In this document: positions 10,354-19,602 of the stretch, piece by piece | How the letters are laid out: every line of letters starts with the position of its first letter | Position numbering within the stretch: position 1 is the first letter of the stretch | Source: Crocinitomicaceae bacterium | GTDB taxonomy: Bacteria > Bacteroidota > Bacteroidia > Flavobacteriales_D > Crocinitomicaceae | DNA: 64,000 nt | Direction: 5' to 3' | Assembly: GCA_024639405.1 (NCBI GenBank) | Contig: JAHEIL010000017.1 | Span: forward strand, 40,252 to 104,251 | Made by a program: the position numbers and the translations under genes | Notes under the pieces: model-generated | Database searches by the model: none | What the model was told of the DNA's origin: nothing | The model's input: the letters and a program-made list of their open reading frames with translations, nothing else

Positions 10354-11058
10354 TTAAAATGTCACGCGAGATGTTGAGTCAACAACTAACAAACCTTGTC
10401 TCTTTACTTCTTCTATCAATGCTGAACGTAACAATTTGTAGGTGAATTTTACCTCGATTTTTTGTTGAAAAAAATCCATTTTATCCCCCCCATTCATCAA
10501 ATAATCTGATGTGATCACCCAAAAGAATTTTGTTTGAGAATTGAATCCATTTAGTTGTAATTTTCCTTGAACAAGGTTTGCGTTTGCAAGCGGTTCCCCA
10601 CCAGTCTTAGTCAAGTACGATTCAATTGAATTGATCGAACTTATAGGAAGTTTCACCCAAACAAGTTCATTATCAAAAGGCATGACCTTAAAAACATCAC
10701 CTACTGTAATTGATCCTTTATTAAAACTAGATCTAATTCCACCGACATTAAACAAACACATTACTGGATCAGTTAAACGAACATTATATGTTTGATTCAC
10801 AAAAATTGCGTCCGCAAACCAATTGTTCATCGTTCCTTTTGGACGGGCAGTCATAAAATTTATAGGTGAAGTGCCAATAACAACATTCATTTCTTTTGCC
10901 AACGAATCTTTATAAGGCTTAACGATACTATCAATGGATGAATTTGATGGAAAAGTCGCATCTAATTTAACAATAGAAGGTTTTAAAATCACTTCTGTAA
11001 CAGAAGAGCAGGCCAAAAGACCTGCTCCAATGCAAATAACTATAAAAGTTTTAATCAT
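10354..11058 (-). CDS. 5'-nucleotidase C-terminal-domain lipoprotein
   Basis: 234 aa. A lipoprotein signal peptide ends at a lipobox (GLLAC, Cys17), so the protein is predicted to be membrane-anchored. The body matches the 5'-nucleotidase C-terminal (substrate-binding) domain: NWFADAIF, the VGGIRSSFNKGSITVGDVFKV core and PFDNELVWVKL, where UshA contacts the nucleotide base. It lacks metal ligands, so it should need the separate catalytic subunit encoded next (9393-10307). Its ATG overlaps the endonuclease stop by one base (TAATG), suggesting translational coupling. It could form a two-chain enzyme, or bind nucleotides on its own. Confidence 0.85.
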   Translation of the reverse strand: MIKTFIVICIGAGLLACSSVTEVILKPSIVKLDATFPSNSSIDSIVKPYKDSLAKEMNVVIGTSPINFMTARPKGTMNNWFADAIFVNQTYNVRLTDPVMCLFNVGGIRSSFNKGSITVGDVFKVMPFDNELVWVKLPISSINSIESYLTKTGGEPLANANLVQGKLQLNGFNSQTKFFWVITSDYLMNGGDKMDFFQQKIEVKFTYKLLRSALIEEVKRQGLLVVDSTSRVTF

Positions 11059-13199
11059 TATTCAATCACAATTGATTTTTGAGCTACACCATAAGGTGTT
11101 GTTGTTTTTACAATATATGTTCCTGCTTTTAAAGTAGAACTATTCACTTTCGCTAAGACAACATTTTTAACATCAGAAGCTAAGACAACACGACCTTGAA
11201 TGTCAATTATTTCATATGCTGAAATTGTAGTACCATCCACGTGTAAATTCAATTCGTTTTTTGCAGGATTTGGATATACAATAAAGTTAGAAGTCAATAG
11301 TTCATCAACAGAAGCTTGACAAGCCAATGCATCATAGGTCATGTTTGAGAAATTGATGTAACAAACAAAATCTACGCTATCCACAAAAGGATTTCTATTT
11401 CCTTGTAATGAATCAATGTAATCATTTCGTGAAATCTCCCAATTACTTGGTAAATCGTTAAAATGCCATTGTTTTAAAATTGCTTGGTTTTGAGCAGTTG
11501 GTAATGCCCAAGAATTTCCACTTACGGTTGTATAACAAACAGTTTCATACATCATAGCTCTAGCAGCATCTCCTTTGTGTTCATCTCTTGGTTCAAAAAC
11601 GGTGTTTCCATTGGCATCTTGACCAAATTTACAACCTAAATATGATTGTGTAACTGTTACAACCTTTCCTAATGGGTAATTACTTCTCAATGCATTTACC
11701 TCATCTTGATTTGTTGGGAACAAATGGTGGTAATCATTGTACTCAGGCAAAGATTGAGCAGGATTAGTCGGCATCCAAGAATGACAATATGTATGTTCTC
11801 TTGAATAACCTGTTGCAGTGAAATCAAATGGTTCAGAATAAATTTTATTTTCACCTGAATACACACACGTTACAACACGACGGTTCAAGGTTGTATCTCT
11901 TGCTGCAAATCCTTTGATCATAAAGTTTCCGTAATTACTATAAAACTGCATGGTATGTGGATTTACCAAATTGTGTAAATCTGTTAAAAACGTTGAACTA
12001 GATGTGTTAATTCCTGCATATTCATTTGCAGGTTGCATTGTTGCAGGAGTTGTAACAGCACCAAAAAGCGGATTTGTCGTCAAATAATTGATATTTGAAC
12101 CAACACCATTGTATGAAAAGATTAAAAAATGATACGCAGTAGATGCAACGATATTGTTCGGAACAAAACTAGTTGAATTAGCAGCATAAACTACTTGAGC
12201 ATCTCCAATAACATCTCCTCTTTCATAAACGGTTCCATCAACTGGTGAAGCAGTAATTGCCGATCCTTTTTTACGCAATACAATGTATCCTCCAACATTT
12301 GCAGCAGGTGTAAAAGAACCCATTACACGGTACGTTTTATTCATGGTAAATGTTAAAGCAGTTGGTTGAGTAGTTGGTTCAGTAGCAAAATTCCCACCAA
12401 TACCATTTAAATTAACAACATAAGAAGCTTCATCAGCATCATTACTAGCAATTGTCAAGACAGCTGATCTTGTACCTGCTGCACTAGGTGTGAAATTCAC
12501 AATTAAATTTCCAGTAGCATTCGCTGCAACTGAAGATGGGAAAGAAGCTACAGAAAAATCGGCTGCATTTGTTCCTGAAATTGTTGCAGATGTTATGTTT
12601 AATGCATTTCCAGTTCCTAAATTTTCAACTGTAAATGTTGTAGGTGTCATTGTTGCAACAGGAGAAGTCAAAGTAAAAGTTCCTCCGTTTAAAACGGTTG
12701 TTGCACCTTGTTTTACATTGATTTCTTGAGCTGGTGTGGCTGCTCCTACTGCAATTGCTACATCATCTAAACCAACATTTCCAGAAACTTTAGTCGTATA
12801 AATGAAACGAATAAAACGAGTTGCAGGCAACGGAACATCTGTAAATTGTGTGTAGGTTCCAGTTGGCAACGTTGTAAACGCATGTAAGGTTGTCCATGTT
12901 GTTCCAAACTCAGATTCTTCCACTGTGAACGTGCCGCCGTTAAAACTATTCCCTGTGATATAATAAGTTAAATTACCAGGATTACTTGCAAAATTTATTA
13001 TTAAATTATCACCAGTTGAATCGAATTTTTTAGCAGGTGGTGTATTACCTGATGCGGTATACAATAAAGACTCAGATTCTGTCCAACCGATTGGTAATGT
13101 TGGTGTAGTAAAACTCCAACTAGTTGGTAAAACAGCTTGTGAAAAACCTGTAAAACTAATCAGTAAGACTAGTAGAGAAATGTAATTCATTCTTTTCAT
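11058..13199 (-). CDS. Secreted endonuclease I-family nuclease with T9SS sorting domain
   Basis: 713 aa with signal peptide (residues 1-20). Residues 25-150 form a beta-rich module. Residues about 157-270 form an ASPM/HYDIN-like choice-of-anchor D module (QEINVKQGATTVLNGG). Residues about 275-385 are FN3-like. The nuclease spans about 395-620 with the His-Me/endonuclease I motifs REHTYCHSW (467-475), DYHHLFPTNQDEVNALRSNY (from 489) and NRNPF (601-605). Residues 638-713 are a T9SS type A sorting domain (NFIVYPNPAKNELNLHV), so the enzyme should be exported and attached to the surface or released. Family members cut DNA (and often RNA) nonspecifically. It is followed with a one-base overlap by a nucleotidase lipoprotein and preceded, 17 bp away, by a TonB-dependent receptor, which supports a role in digesting extracellular DNA. 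Confidence 0.88.
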   Translation of the reverse strand: MKRMNYISLLVLLISFTGFSQAVLPTSWSFTTPTLPIGWTESESLLYTASGNTPPAKKFDSTGDNLIINFASNPGNLTYYITGNSFNGGTFTVEESEFGTTWTTLHAFTTLPTGTYTQFTDVPLPATRFIRFIYTTKVSGNVGLDDVAIAVGAATPAQEINVKQGATTVLNGGTFTLTSPVATMTPTTFTVENLGTGNALNITSATISGTNAADFSVASFPSSVAANATGNLIVNFTPSAAGTRSAVLTIASNDADEASYVVNLNGIGGNFATEPTTQPTALTFTMNKTYRVMGSFTPAANVGGYIVLRKKGSAITASPVDGTVYERGDVIGDAQVVYAANSTSFVPNNIVASTAYHFLIFSYNGVGSNINYLTTNPLFGAVTTPATMQPANEYAGINTSSSTFLTDLHNLVNPHTMQFYSNYGNFMIKGFAARDTTLNRRVVTCVYSGENKIYSEPFDFTATGYSREHTYCHSWMPTNPAQSLPEYNDYHHLFPTNQDEVNALRSNYPLGKVVTVTQSYLGCKFGQDANGNTVFEPRDEHKGDAARAMMYETVCYTTVSGNSWALPTAQNQAILKQWHFNDLPSNWEISRNDYIDSLQGNRNPFVDSVDFVCYINFSNMTYDALACQASVDELLTSNFIVYPNPAKNELNLHVDGTTISAYEIIDIQGRVVLASDVKNVVLAKVNSSTLKAGTYIVKTTTPYGVAQKSIVIE

Positions 13200-13216
13200 T
13201 TTTTTTATTTATTTAA

Positions 13217-15949
13217 TTAAAACCCAATTTTCAATCCCACGTTAAATCTTCTGCCCATTCCAACAAATACATTTGCTGTTGTTGCGTCAAATCCTGGACC
13301 ATTTTGTGCATCTGTAATATACACTTCATTCAAAACATTCATTATACCTCCTGAAAGTGTAGCAAAATATTTTTTAAAGAATTTTATTTCATAACCAAAA
13401 TTGAAATCTAACAAACCATAACTTGGCATCATCCAAGATTCTCGATCTTTGTTAGCACCAACTAATTCAACAGGGTCAAAATTGGCATAATTTTTATCAA
13501 AGTAAGTATAACGCAATTTCACGTACAAATCTTTTTTAATTTCATATCTTACACTAGCACCCAATTGAATTTGAGCTGCATCACCAACATGCACATCTTT
13601 CGCACTGAAATCGACTTGGGCAACAATGTTATTGTCTTGATCAATAATGGTTACAATATTTCCAGATGTTGTTCTCCAATCTGCAATTGAAGCTAGTCCC
13701 TCAAAGTCAATTTTAGGAGTGATTTTATAAATAAAATCCAACTCAATCCCTTTATGTAAAGCATCTAATCCATTGATGTTATAAGAATCTCCATCTAAAG
13801 TAGTATAGGTAAATTGAGGTGGTTTATTTTTCCAAATGGTATAATACACATTTACATTGGATGAGAATCGTTTACTTTTATAACCATAACCTAATTCAAT
13901 AGAGGAAACTTTTTGATTTTGAATTTCTAAAAATGCTCTGTTTGCAATATCAAAAACAGTATTCATTTTTGGAGCTATGTTCAGGTATCCAATATTAAAA
14001 AATACATTGTGATTTTTATTGATGTTGTAATTTGCACCTCCTTTTATTGTAGCACCCGTAAACCATTTTTCATCAGTTGTTGCAGCTCTTGCTTCAGCAG
14101 AATTAATGGTGTATTTTGTTCCATTTAATAGCATCGTATCACCGTATCCAACAGCTTGTGCATAAACTACACCATCTATTACTAAATCTTTTTTCTTGAA
14201 ATAATCAATTCGTTGGTAACCAGTTGAATTAACAGATGCTGTAACAAACGAACTCCACTTGTCTTTTTTGAATTCAACTTGACCAAAAATGCCTCCCCAT
14301 TTCACCGTAGCATCATTGTAATATGCAATTTTATCACCTACTCTTTTCATTGAATTAGAAGTGTTTCCTAAAGTTGGTGTCTGTTGATTTTCGTTGGTAT
14401 TATCAATTGCATAATCACCTCCCATTAAATCGTATACACTTTGGTAATGCGAACCTCTATAATAACGCGCATCTACTCCAAACATGGACGTCCAATTTGT
14501 ATTAATCTTATAATTCAAAGTTGATAATATTCCATACCATTTATGGTCATTGTTTGAAGCTCTTAAATAATTACTTGACACATGTTCTGTTGTGCTATAC
14601 AAACTTGAATAAGTCGTAGAATTATAATCATACACTGTTTGTAATTTCAATAAACCATTGGTTGTGTCATAATCACTTAAAGGTGTTTTTAAACCAGTTC
14701 CACCGCCAGAACCAATAGACATATACAATACCGTTGTTAAGTTAAGGCGAGTAGATGGATTATAAGAATGTGTTAAATTGAATTGTGGTTTGTGGAAAAA
14801 GTTAACTTTTTCATTAAAAATTTCACCATTAATAATTCCAGAATTTGGATTGTAACGGATTCCTCTAGCGCCGATTGTTGGAGTTGTATATTTAGAATTA
14901 CTCACTTGAGACAATGAATCTAAGGATTCTTGGTAATTAATTCCTGCTTTTTCCGCTAAACCTTTATCGATAACTGCAATTGGTAAACGCGTTGTACGTT
15001 GTCCATGCGATTGAGGAGCACCATTTACCCCTAAACTAAATAAATGCTTTTTGTATTTTTTCTGAACTTTAATAAAATAAGACCAAGCATCGTCAAATGT
15101 AGCATCTGCATAACTTGTACCCCACTTTTTAGCTCCTGCAACAGTTACTCCCCAATTACCTTTCAATAAACCTGTATTGTAACTAATTGCAGTTTTAAAC
15201 AATCCATAATCATTTATTTCTTGTTTGAAAGTAGCTCCCATTTTAGCATCAATGCCTTTAGTAACAACGTTCATTGTACCTCCAACAGAAACAACAGAAA
15301 GTTTGGAAGCTCCTAAACCACGTTGCACTTGCATGTAACGCGTAATGTCACTTAATCCATCCCAGTTACTCCAATAAACCTGTCCATTTTCCATGTCATT
15401 TACTGGAACACCATCTACCAAAACAGCAATGTTACGTTGGTCGAATCCTCGAATAGAAACACGCGCATCGCCTGCTCCACCACCTTGTTCTGTTGCATAA
15501 GCACCGGGGGTAGAATTTAAAATCATGGGTAAATCGCGTGTTCCTAAATCTTCTGTAATTTGTTTAGCAGTCAATTTTGAAAAAGCAATCGGTGTTTCAC
15601 GGGTTTTTGCAGCATCTGCTTTAACTATCACTTCATCGATACCTTTCACATACTTTGCTAGAGTTATATCATATTTCAATGACGTATTTCCTACTTTAAG
15701 ATTAAAAATCAAGGTATCAAAACCAATACTTGTTACTTTAAAAGAATGTGTTTTGGATGCTTCAACTTGCAATTGAAATTTACCATCTAAATCAGATTTC
15801 ACAATCAATGTGTTATCGCAAACAATACGAGCATCGTAAATTATTTCATCCGTTTCTAAATCAGAAATTGTTCCACTAATTGTGACTTTAGTCTGATTAA
15901 ACGCAAAAAATGAAATAAATAAAGTTAAAAAGAGTATTGAAATTTTCAT
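13217..15949 (-). CDS. TonB-dependent outer membrane receptor with carboxypeptidase-regulatory-like N-domain
   Basis: 910 aa. Signal peptide (residues 1-18), then a CarboxypepD_reg-like/DUF4480-type beta domain (about 22-95, TISGTISDLETDEIIYDARI). The plug domain covers about 115-235, with VSIRGFDQRNIAVLVDGVPV and the TMNVVTKG end of the plug. The rest is a beta-barrel ending in phenylalanine (NVGLKIGF). No SusD partner follows, so it is not a classic SusCD pair. The position between a lamin-tail protein and an endonuclease suggests a substrate derived from nucleic acids (oligonucleotides or nucleosides), but this is inference from context. Confidence 0.9.
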   Translation of the reverse strand: MKISILFLTLFISFFAFNQTKVTISGTISDLETDEIIYDARIVCDNTLIVKSDLDGKFQLQVEASKTHSFKVTSIGFDTLIFNLKVGNTSLKYDITLAKYVKGIDEVIVKADAAKTRETPIAFSKLTAKQITEDLGTRDLPMILNSTPGAYATEQGGGAGDARVSIRGFDQRNIAVLVDGVPVNDMENGQVYWSNWDGLSDITRYMQVQRGLGASKLSVVSVGGTMNVVTKGIDAKMGATFKQEINDYGLFKTAISYNTGLLKGNWGVTVAGAKKWGTSYADATFDDAWSYFIKVQKKYKKHLFSLGVNGAPQSHGQRTTRLPIAVIDKGLAEKAGINYQESLDSLSQVSNSKYTTPTIGARGIRYNPNSGIINGEIFNEKVNFFHKPQFNLTHSYNPSTRLNLTTVLYMSIGSGGGTGLKTPLSDYDTTNGLLKLQTVYDYNSTTYSSLYSTTEHVSSNYLRASNNDHKWYGILSTLNYKINTNWTSMFGVDARYYRGSHYQSVYDLMGGDYAIDNTNENQQTPTLGNTSNSMKRVGDKIAYYNDATVKWGGIFGQVEFKKDKWSSFVTASVNSTGYQRIDYFKKKDLVIDGVVYAQAVGYGDTMLLNGTKYTINSAEARAATTDEKWFTGATIKGGANYNINKNHNVFFNIGYLNIAPKMNTVFDIANRAFLEIQNQKVSSIELGYGYKSKRFSSNVNVYYTIWKNKPPQFTYTTLDGDSYNINGLDALHKGIELDFIYKITPKIDFEGLASIADWRTTSGNIVTIIDQDNNIVAQVDFSAKDVHVGDAAQIQLGASVRYEIKKDLYVKLRYTYFDKNYANFDPVELVGANKDRESWMMPSYGLLDFNFGYEIKFFKKYFATLSGGIMNVLNEVYITDAQNGPGFDATTANVFVGMGRRFNVGLKIGF

Positions 15950-15968
15950 ACAAGACTTTTTTCTTAAT

Positions 15969-16880
15969 TTATTGAATAACTAAATTTGATTGAGCTATTT
16001 CACTGTTTACAAAATAAATACGAACGGTATACATCCCTTTTTCAAAAGCAGCTGTTCCAATTTCAGTTGAGATAACAGATCCATTTTTTACTTCAGTAGC
16101 GATCACTTGACCTAAAACATTCAAAAGTTCAATTTTATCGATACCAATTGATGCTGAAACCATTGTTTTTCCATTTTGAGATGGATTTGGGTAAACTACA
16201 AATGATACTTTTGATGCTAATTCATCGATTCCTACAAAACAATCACAGGTATGTTGACCTAATTCTGTCCATGTATCTTTTGGCAATGAATCCCACTCTG
16301 TTGTTACAATAAACGGATCTGGATTTACAGTCACTCCTTTAACAACATTAGCTTTACGGATCAATGTTTGATCTTTGGTCCACCATGCACCTACTGAACC
16401 ATCGTAAGGAAATTCATCACTCCATGATTGCGCAGTTGCGATTGATGCATCACCTGATTTACCAAATAAATCAATCATTACACCGTTTTTAAACAAACCG
16501 ATCGCATCGTTTCCATTCATGTATGTTGGAGCTGGATACGCACCGTCTAATTGATCGGCTAAAGCTTGTAATGCTGGAGACGCAGCAGGTGAAGAACCTG
16601 TTCCAGTTGTTTGACCATTTACAATAACAAATGTTGAATAAGGAGCGATTGAACCTGTTAAGTTTAAAACGCCTCCTGCTGTAGTATTGGAATTTCCATT
16701 TGAATATCGTTCAACTGTATATCCTGACAAATTTATTGTTGCTCCTGTTGGATTGTAAATTTCGATCGCTTTATCATTTCCTGTACCTTCTACATATTCT
16801 GAAATGAATAATTCAGAACAATCTTGTGCATATGTAGCACCAAAAACTAAAAAACTAAAATAAAGTAACGTTTTTTTCAT
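15969..16880 (-). CDS. Secreted lamin-tail-domain (LTD) protein with T9SS sorting domain
   Basis: 303 aa. Signal peptide MKKTLLYFSFLVFGATYAQ. The LTD (Ig-fold) spans about 20-200, opening CSELFISEYVEGTGNDKAIE and followed by NLSGYTVERYSNG. The C-terminal 75 residues are a T9SS type A sorting domain (FVVYPNPSQNGKTMVSASIG and a terminal YTVRIYF). Bacterial LTDs are frequently fused to extracellular nucleases, e.g. in ExeM-type enzymes, where they may bind DNA or the cell surface. Here the LTD has its own gene heading an operon with a nuclease, so a DNA-capturing role is plausible but unproven. No catalytic residues are recognisable. Confidence 0.82.
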   Translation of the reverse strand: MKKTLLYFSFLVFGATYAQDCSELFISEYVEGTGNDKAIEIYNPTGATINLSGYTVERYSNGNSNTTAGGVLNLTGSIAPYSTFVIVNGQTTGTGSSPAASPALQALADQLDGAYPAPTYMNGNDAIGLFKNGVMIDLFGKSGDASIATAQSWSDEFPYDGSVGAWWTKDQTLIRKANVVKGVTVNPDPFIVTTEWDSLPKDTWTELGQHTCDCFVGIDELASKVSFVVYPNPSQNGKTMVSASIGIDKIELLNVLGQVIATEVKNGSVISTEIGTAAFEKGMYTVRIYFVNSEIAQSNLVIQ

Positions 16881-17280
16881 AACATATTGATTTTAAAAAT
16901 TAAAAATGCAGTTGATTTTTGAAATGAAATTCACAAAAGAAAAAGAAAAACAGTAAACAACAGGTTGAACCATAAGAAAAGTCCTATCCCTTAAATTACT
17001 GATACTTTGTGACATTATTTTTTCATCTCGCCGTGTTTATTTGTCTATGGTTTCAGACTATTTTAATAATAGCTTCAAGGAGAACATAGAAAAACTTGAA
17101 ACAAATGTAATTAAATATTTATTGTGTGTCATTATTTAATTGTTAACATTCAAACAATCATTTTAAACAATTTTGTTAATATTTTTTGATATTGTATTAC
17201 TTTTAAGGCCTAAAATAAAGCTATTAGTTATTTGCATATTAATTCATTTTAAGAATAAAATACAAACAAAATTAGATCAC
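16881..17280. other. 400-bp divergent intergenic region
   Basis: AT-rich spacer between the scavenging operon and the DPP-IV gene, long for this window. The only promoter-like box for the operon is CAAATGTA at 17102-17109 (minus-strand TACATTTG, fitting TAnnTTTG), about 220 bp from the operon start; no -33 partner is evident. The stretch 17142-17180 has repeated TTAAC/AACAA words (TGTTAAC, CAAACAATCA, AAACAATTTTGTTAA) that could be an operator, but I cannot assign a regulator. No small ORF or RNA was recognised. Confidence 0.4.
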
Positions 17281-19455
17281 ATGAAAGTCGTATACATTTT
17301 TTTATTTTTATTTATCACCCTTTTTAATAAGGCGTTAAGTCAAGAAATTACCGTTGAAAAAATTTGGAAAAAATATGAGTTTTACGCCAAAGGTGTTGAT
17401 GGCTTTCGCTCAATGAATGATGGTAATCATTACTCTCAAATCACTGAAATAAGTGGTAAACAATCCATCACGAAACACAGTATTATTGATGAAACAAGCA
17501 ACATAGAAACTTTGCTTCCTGCTGAGAAATTAGTTTATAATAACCAAGCACTAAAAATCAATGATTATGAACTCAATAATGACGAATCAAAAGTGTTGTT
17601 AATGACTCAAAAAGCGGCAATTTACAGACGAAGTTTTACTGCTGTTTATTACCTGTATGATTTAAAATCTGGAAAATTAGAAGCATTAGATGAAAAACAT
17701 TCCCCTCAATCTTTAGCGGAATATTCTCCTGATGGATCAAAAGTTGCATATATCTATAAAAATGATCTTTATGTGAAGAACATTAAAAGTGGAGAAATAA
17801 GTAAAATGACTGAAGATGGAAAACGCAACAAAATAATTAATGGAACAACTGACTGGGTTTATGAAGAAGAATTTTCTATCACGAAAGCATATTGTTGGTC
17901 ACCTGACAGTAAATACATTGCTTTTTTGAAATTTGATGAAAAAGAAGTACGTGAATTCAACATGGCTTATTACAAAGATTTATATCCTGAAAATTACACA
18001 TATAAATATCCGAAAGCAGGAGAAGCAAATAGTAAAGTTTCTGCACACATCATCGCAGTAAATTCTGGAAAAATCAACAAATTAGAATTGGGTGAATATG
18101 AATACATTCCAAGATTAAAATGGTCTAGCACAGCTAATCAACTGGTAATTCAAACATTAAATAGACATCAAAACAACTTAAAATATCATTTAATAGATTT
18201 AACCACTAAAAAAATAAAACATTCTGTTTTCTTTGAAGAAAACGCTAAAACATACGTAGAGATTGATGATAATTTATTGATATTAAAAGATGGTAAAACT
18301 ATACTAAGAACAAGTGAAATGGATGGATTCAACCACATTTATCAATTAACATTTGATGGGAAATCTACACAAATCACAAAAGGAAATTGGGATGTTATTG
18401 AAAATTATGGTATCAATGAAGCAAACGCAACCATCTATTATTCTTCAGCTGAAAATGGTGCAATCAATAAAAGTTTGTACTCAATTGGATTAGATGGTTC
18501 ATCAAAAAAATTAATCAGTAGTTCAACTGGAACAAATGATGCAGAATTTTCAACTGGGTTTAATTACTTCATCAAAACTTATTCAGATGCAAATACACCA
18601 CCTGTTTATTCATTGTGTACAAGTAATGGCGAACAAGTGAAGTTATTAGAGAATAATGCAGCATTAATTGAAACATTAGCAACTTATAAACTTTCTAAGA
18701 AAGAATTCACTACATTTCATTCTGGAACAACTGAATTGAATGGTTCGATTATCTATCCTCCAAATTTTGATGCAACAAAAAAATATCCTGTTTACATGAC
18801 TGTTTATGGAGGTCCAGGACATAACGAAGTCTTAAATGCATGGGATGGAAACGATTACATGTACCACCAATTATTAGCTCAAAAAGGATATATTGTTGTT
18901 TCAGTTGATCCAAGAGGAACAATGTATAAAGGTGAAGCCTTTAAAAAATCAACCTACTTACAACTTGGAAAATTAGAAACCGAAGATTTTATCAATGTAG
19001 CGAAAGAATTACAAACTAAGCCATACATTGATCCAACAAGAATAGGAATTCAAGGATGGAGTTTTGGTGGATTTATGGCTTCCAATGCAATTTTTAAAGG
19101 TGCTGATGTATTTAAAATGGGTATTGCAGTTGCACCAGTCACACATTGGAAATATTACGACAACATCTACACAGAACGTTTTATGCGAACACCTCAAGAA
19201 AATCCTACAGGTTACAATGAAAATGCTCCAATTAACTTTGTCAACCAATTAAAAGGAAAATTCTTTTTAATTCATGGAGCAGCTGATGACAATGTTCATT
19301 ATCAGAATTCAATGGAATTAGTGAATGCTTTGGTGAAAGCAGACAAACAATTTGATTTGTTTATTTACCCTAATAAAAACCATGGGATTTATGGCGGAAA
19401 TACGCGAAACCATTTGTTTAACATGCTGTTAAATTACACTTTAAAGAACCTATAA
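17281..19455 (+). CDS. Prolyl dipeptidyl peptidase IV family (S9) serine peptidase
   Basis: 724 aa from the ATG at 17281, chosen because it begins a clear signal peptide (MKVVYIFLFLFITLFNKALS); the longer frame from 17173 adds an unlikely N-terminus. Residues about 60-490 form the DPP-IV beta-propeller with the double-Glu substrate-N-terminus motif DWVYEEEF at 191-198. Residues about 500-724 form the alpha/beta hydrolase with nucleophile GWSFGG (Ser594), Asp669 in GAADDNVH, and His701 in NKNHG. DPP-IV releases X-Pro or X-Ala dipeptides from peptide N-termini, in the periplasm or at the outer membrane. Two POT-type oligopeptide transporters are encoded at 51.7-55 kb, which would fit uptake of its products. 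Confidence 0.92.
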   Translation: MKVVYIFLFLFITLFNKALSQEITVEKIWKKYEFYAKGVDGFRSMNDGNHYSQITEISGKQSITKHSIIDETSNIETLLPAEKLVYNNQALKINDYELNNDESKVLLMTQKAAIYRRSFTAVYYLYDLKSGKLEALDEKHSPQSLAEYSPDGSKVAYIYKNDLYVKNIKSGEISKMTEDGKRNKIINGTTDWVYEEEFSITKAYCWSPDSKYIAFLKFDEKEVREFNMAYYKDLYPENYTYKYPKAGEANSKVSAHIIAVNSGKINKLELGEYEYIPRLKWSSTANQLVIQTLNRHQNNLKYHLIDLTTKKIKHSVFFEENAKTYVEIDDNLLILKDGKTILRTSEMDGFNHIYQLTFDGKSTQITKGNWDVIENYGINEANATIYYSSAENGAINKSLYSIGLDGSSKKLISSSTGTNDAEFSTGFNYFIKTYSDANTPPVYSLCTSNGEQVKLLENNAALIETLATYKLSKKEFTTFHSGTTELNGSIIYPPNFDATKKYPVYMTVYGGPGHNEVLNAWDGNDYMYHQLLAQKGYIVVSVDPRGTMYKGEAFKKSTYLQLGKLETEDFINVAKELQTKPYIDPTRIGIQGWSFGGFMASNAIFKGADVFKMGIAVAPVTHWKYYDNIYTERFMRTPQENPTGYNENAPINFVNQLKGKFFLIHGAADDNVHYQNSMELVNALVKADKQFDLFIYPNKNHGIYGGNTRNHLFNMLLNYTLKNL

Positions 19456-19602
19456 ATTCATAAAAAATTGCTTCCGTTTGAAACAATTTTAATTGGACTT
19501 AAAAAAAAATAAAAATAATCTATAAAAATTTTGAATTGATAAACAATTTCTTTCGTAATTTAGGCGGGAAAATTGATCATCTATAAATTTGTTTTAAACA
19601 AC

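Noticed and set aside
17173..17280. Longer start of the DPP-IV gene
   Set aside because: The signal peptide begins at the ATG at 17281; the extra 36 codons are AT-rich and lack homology-like character.
16881..17280. Possible phosphate-responsive operator upstream of the scavenging operon
   Set aside because: Repeated TTAAC words are visible but do not fit a Pho box that I can state, so no regulator is claimed.
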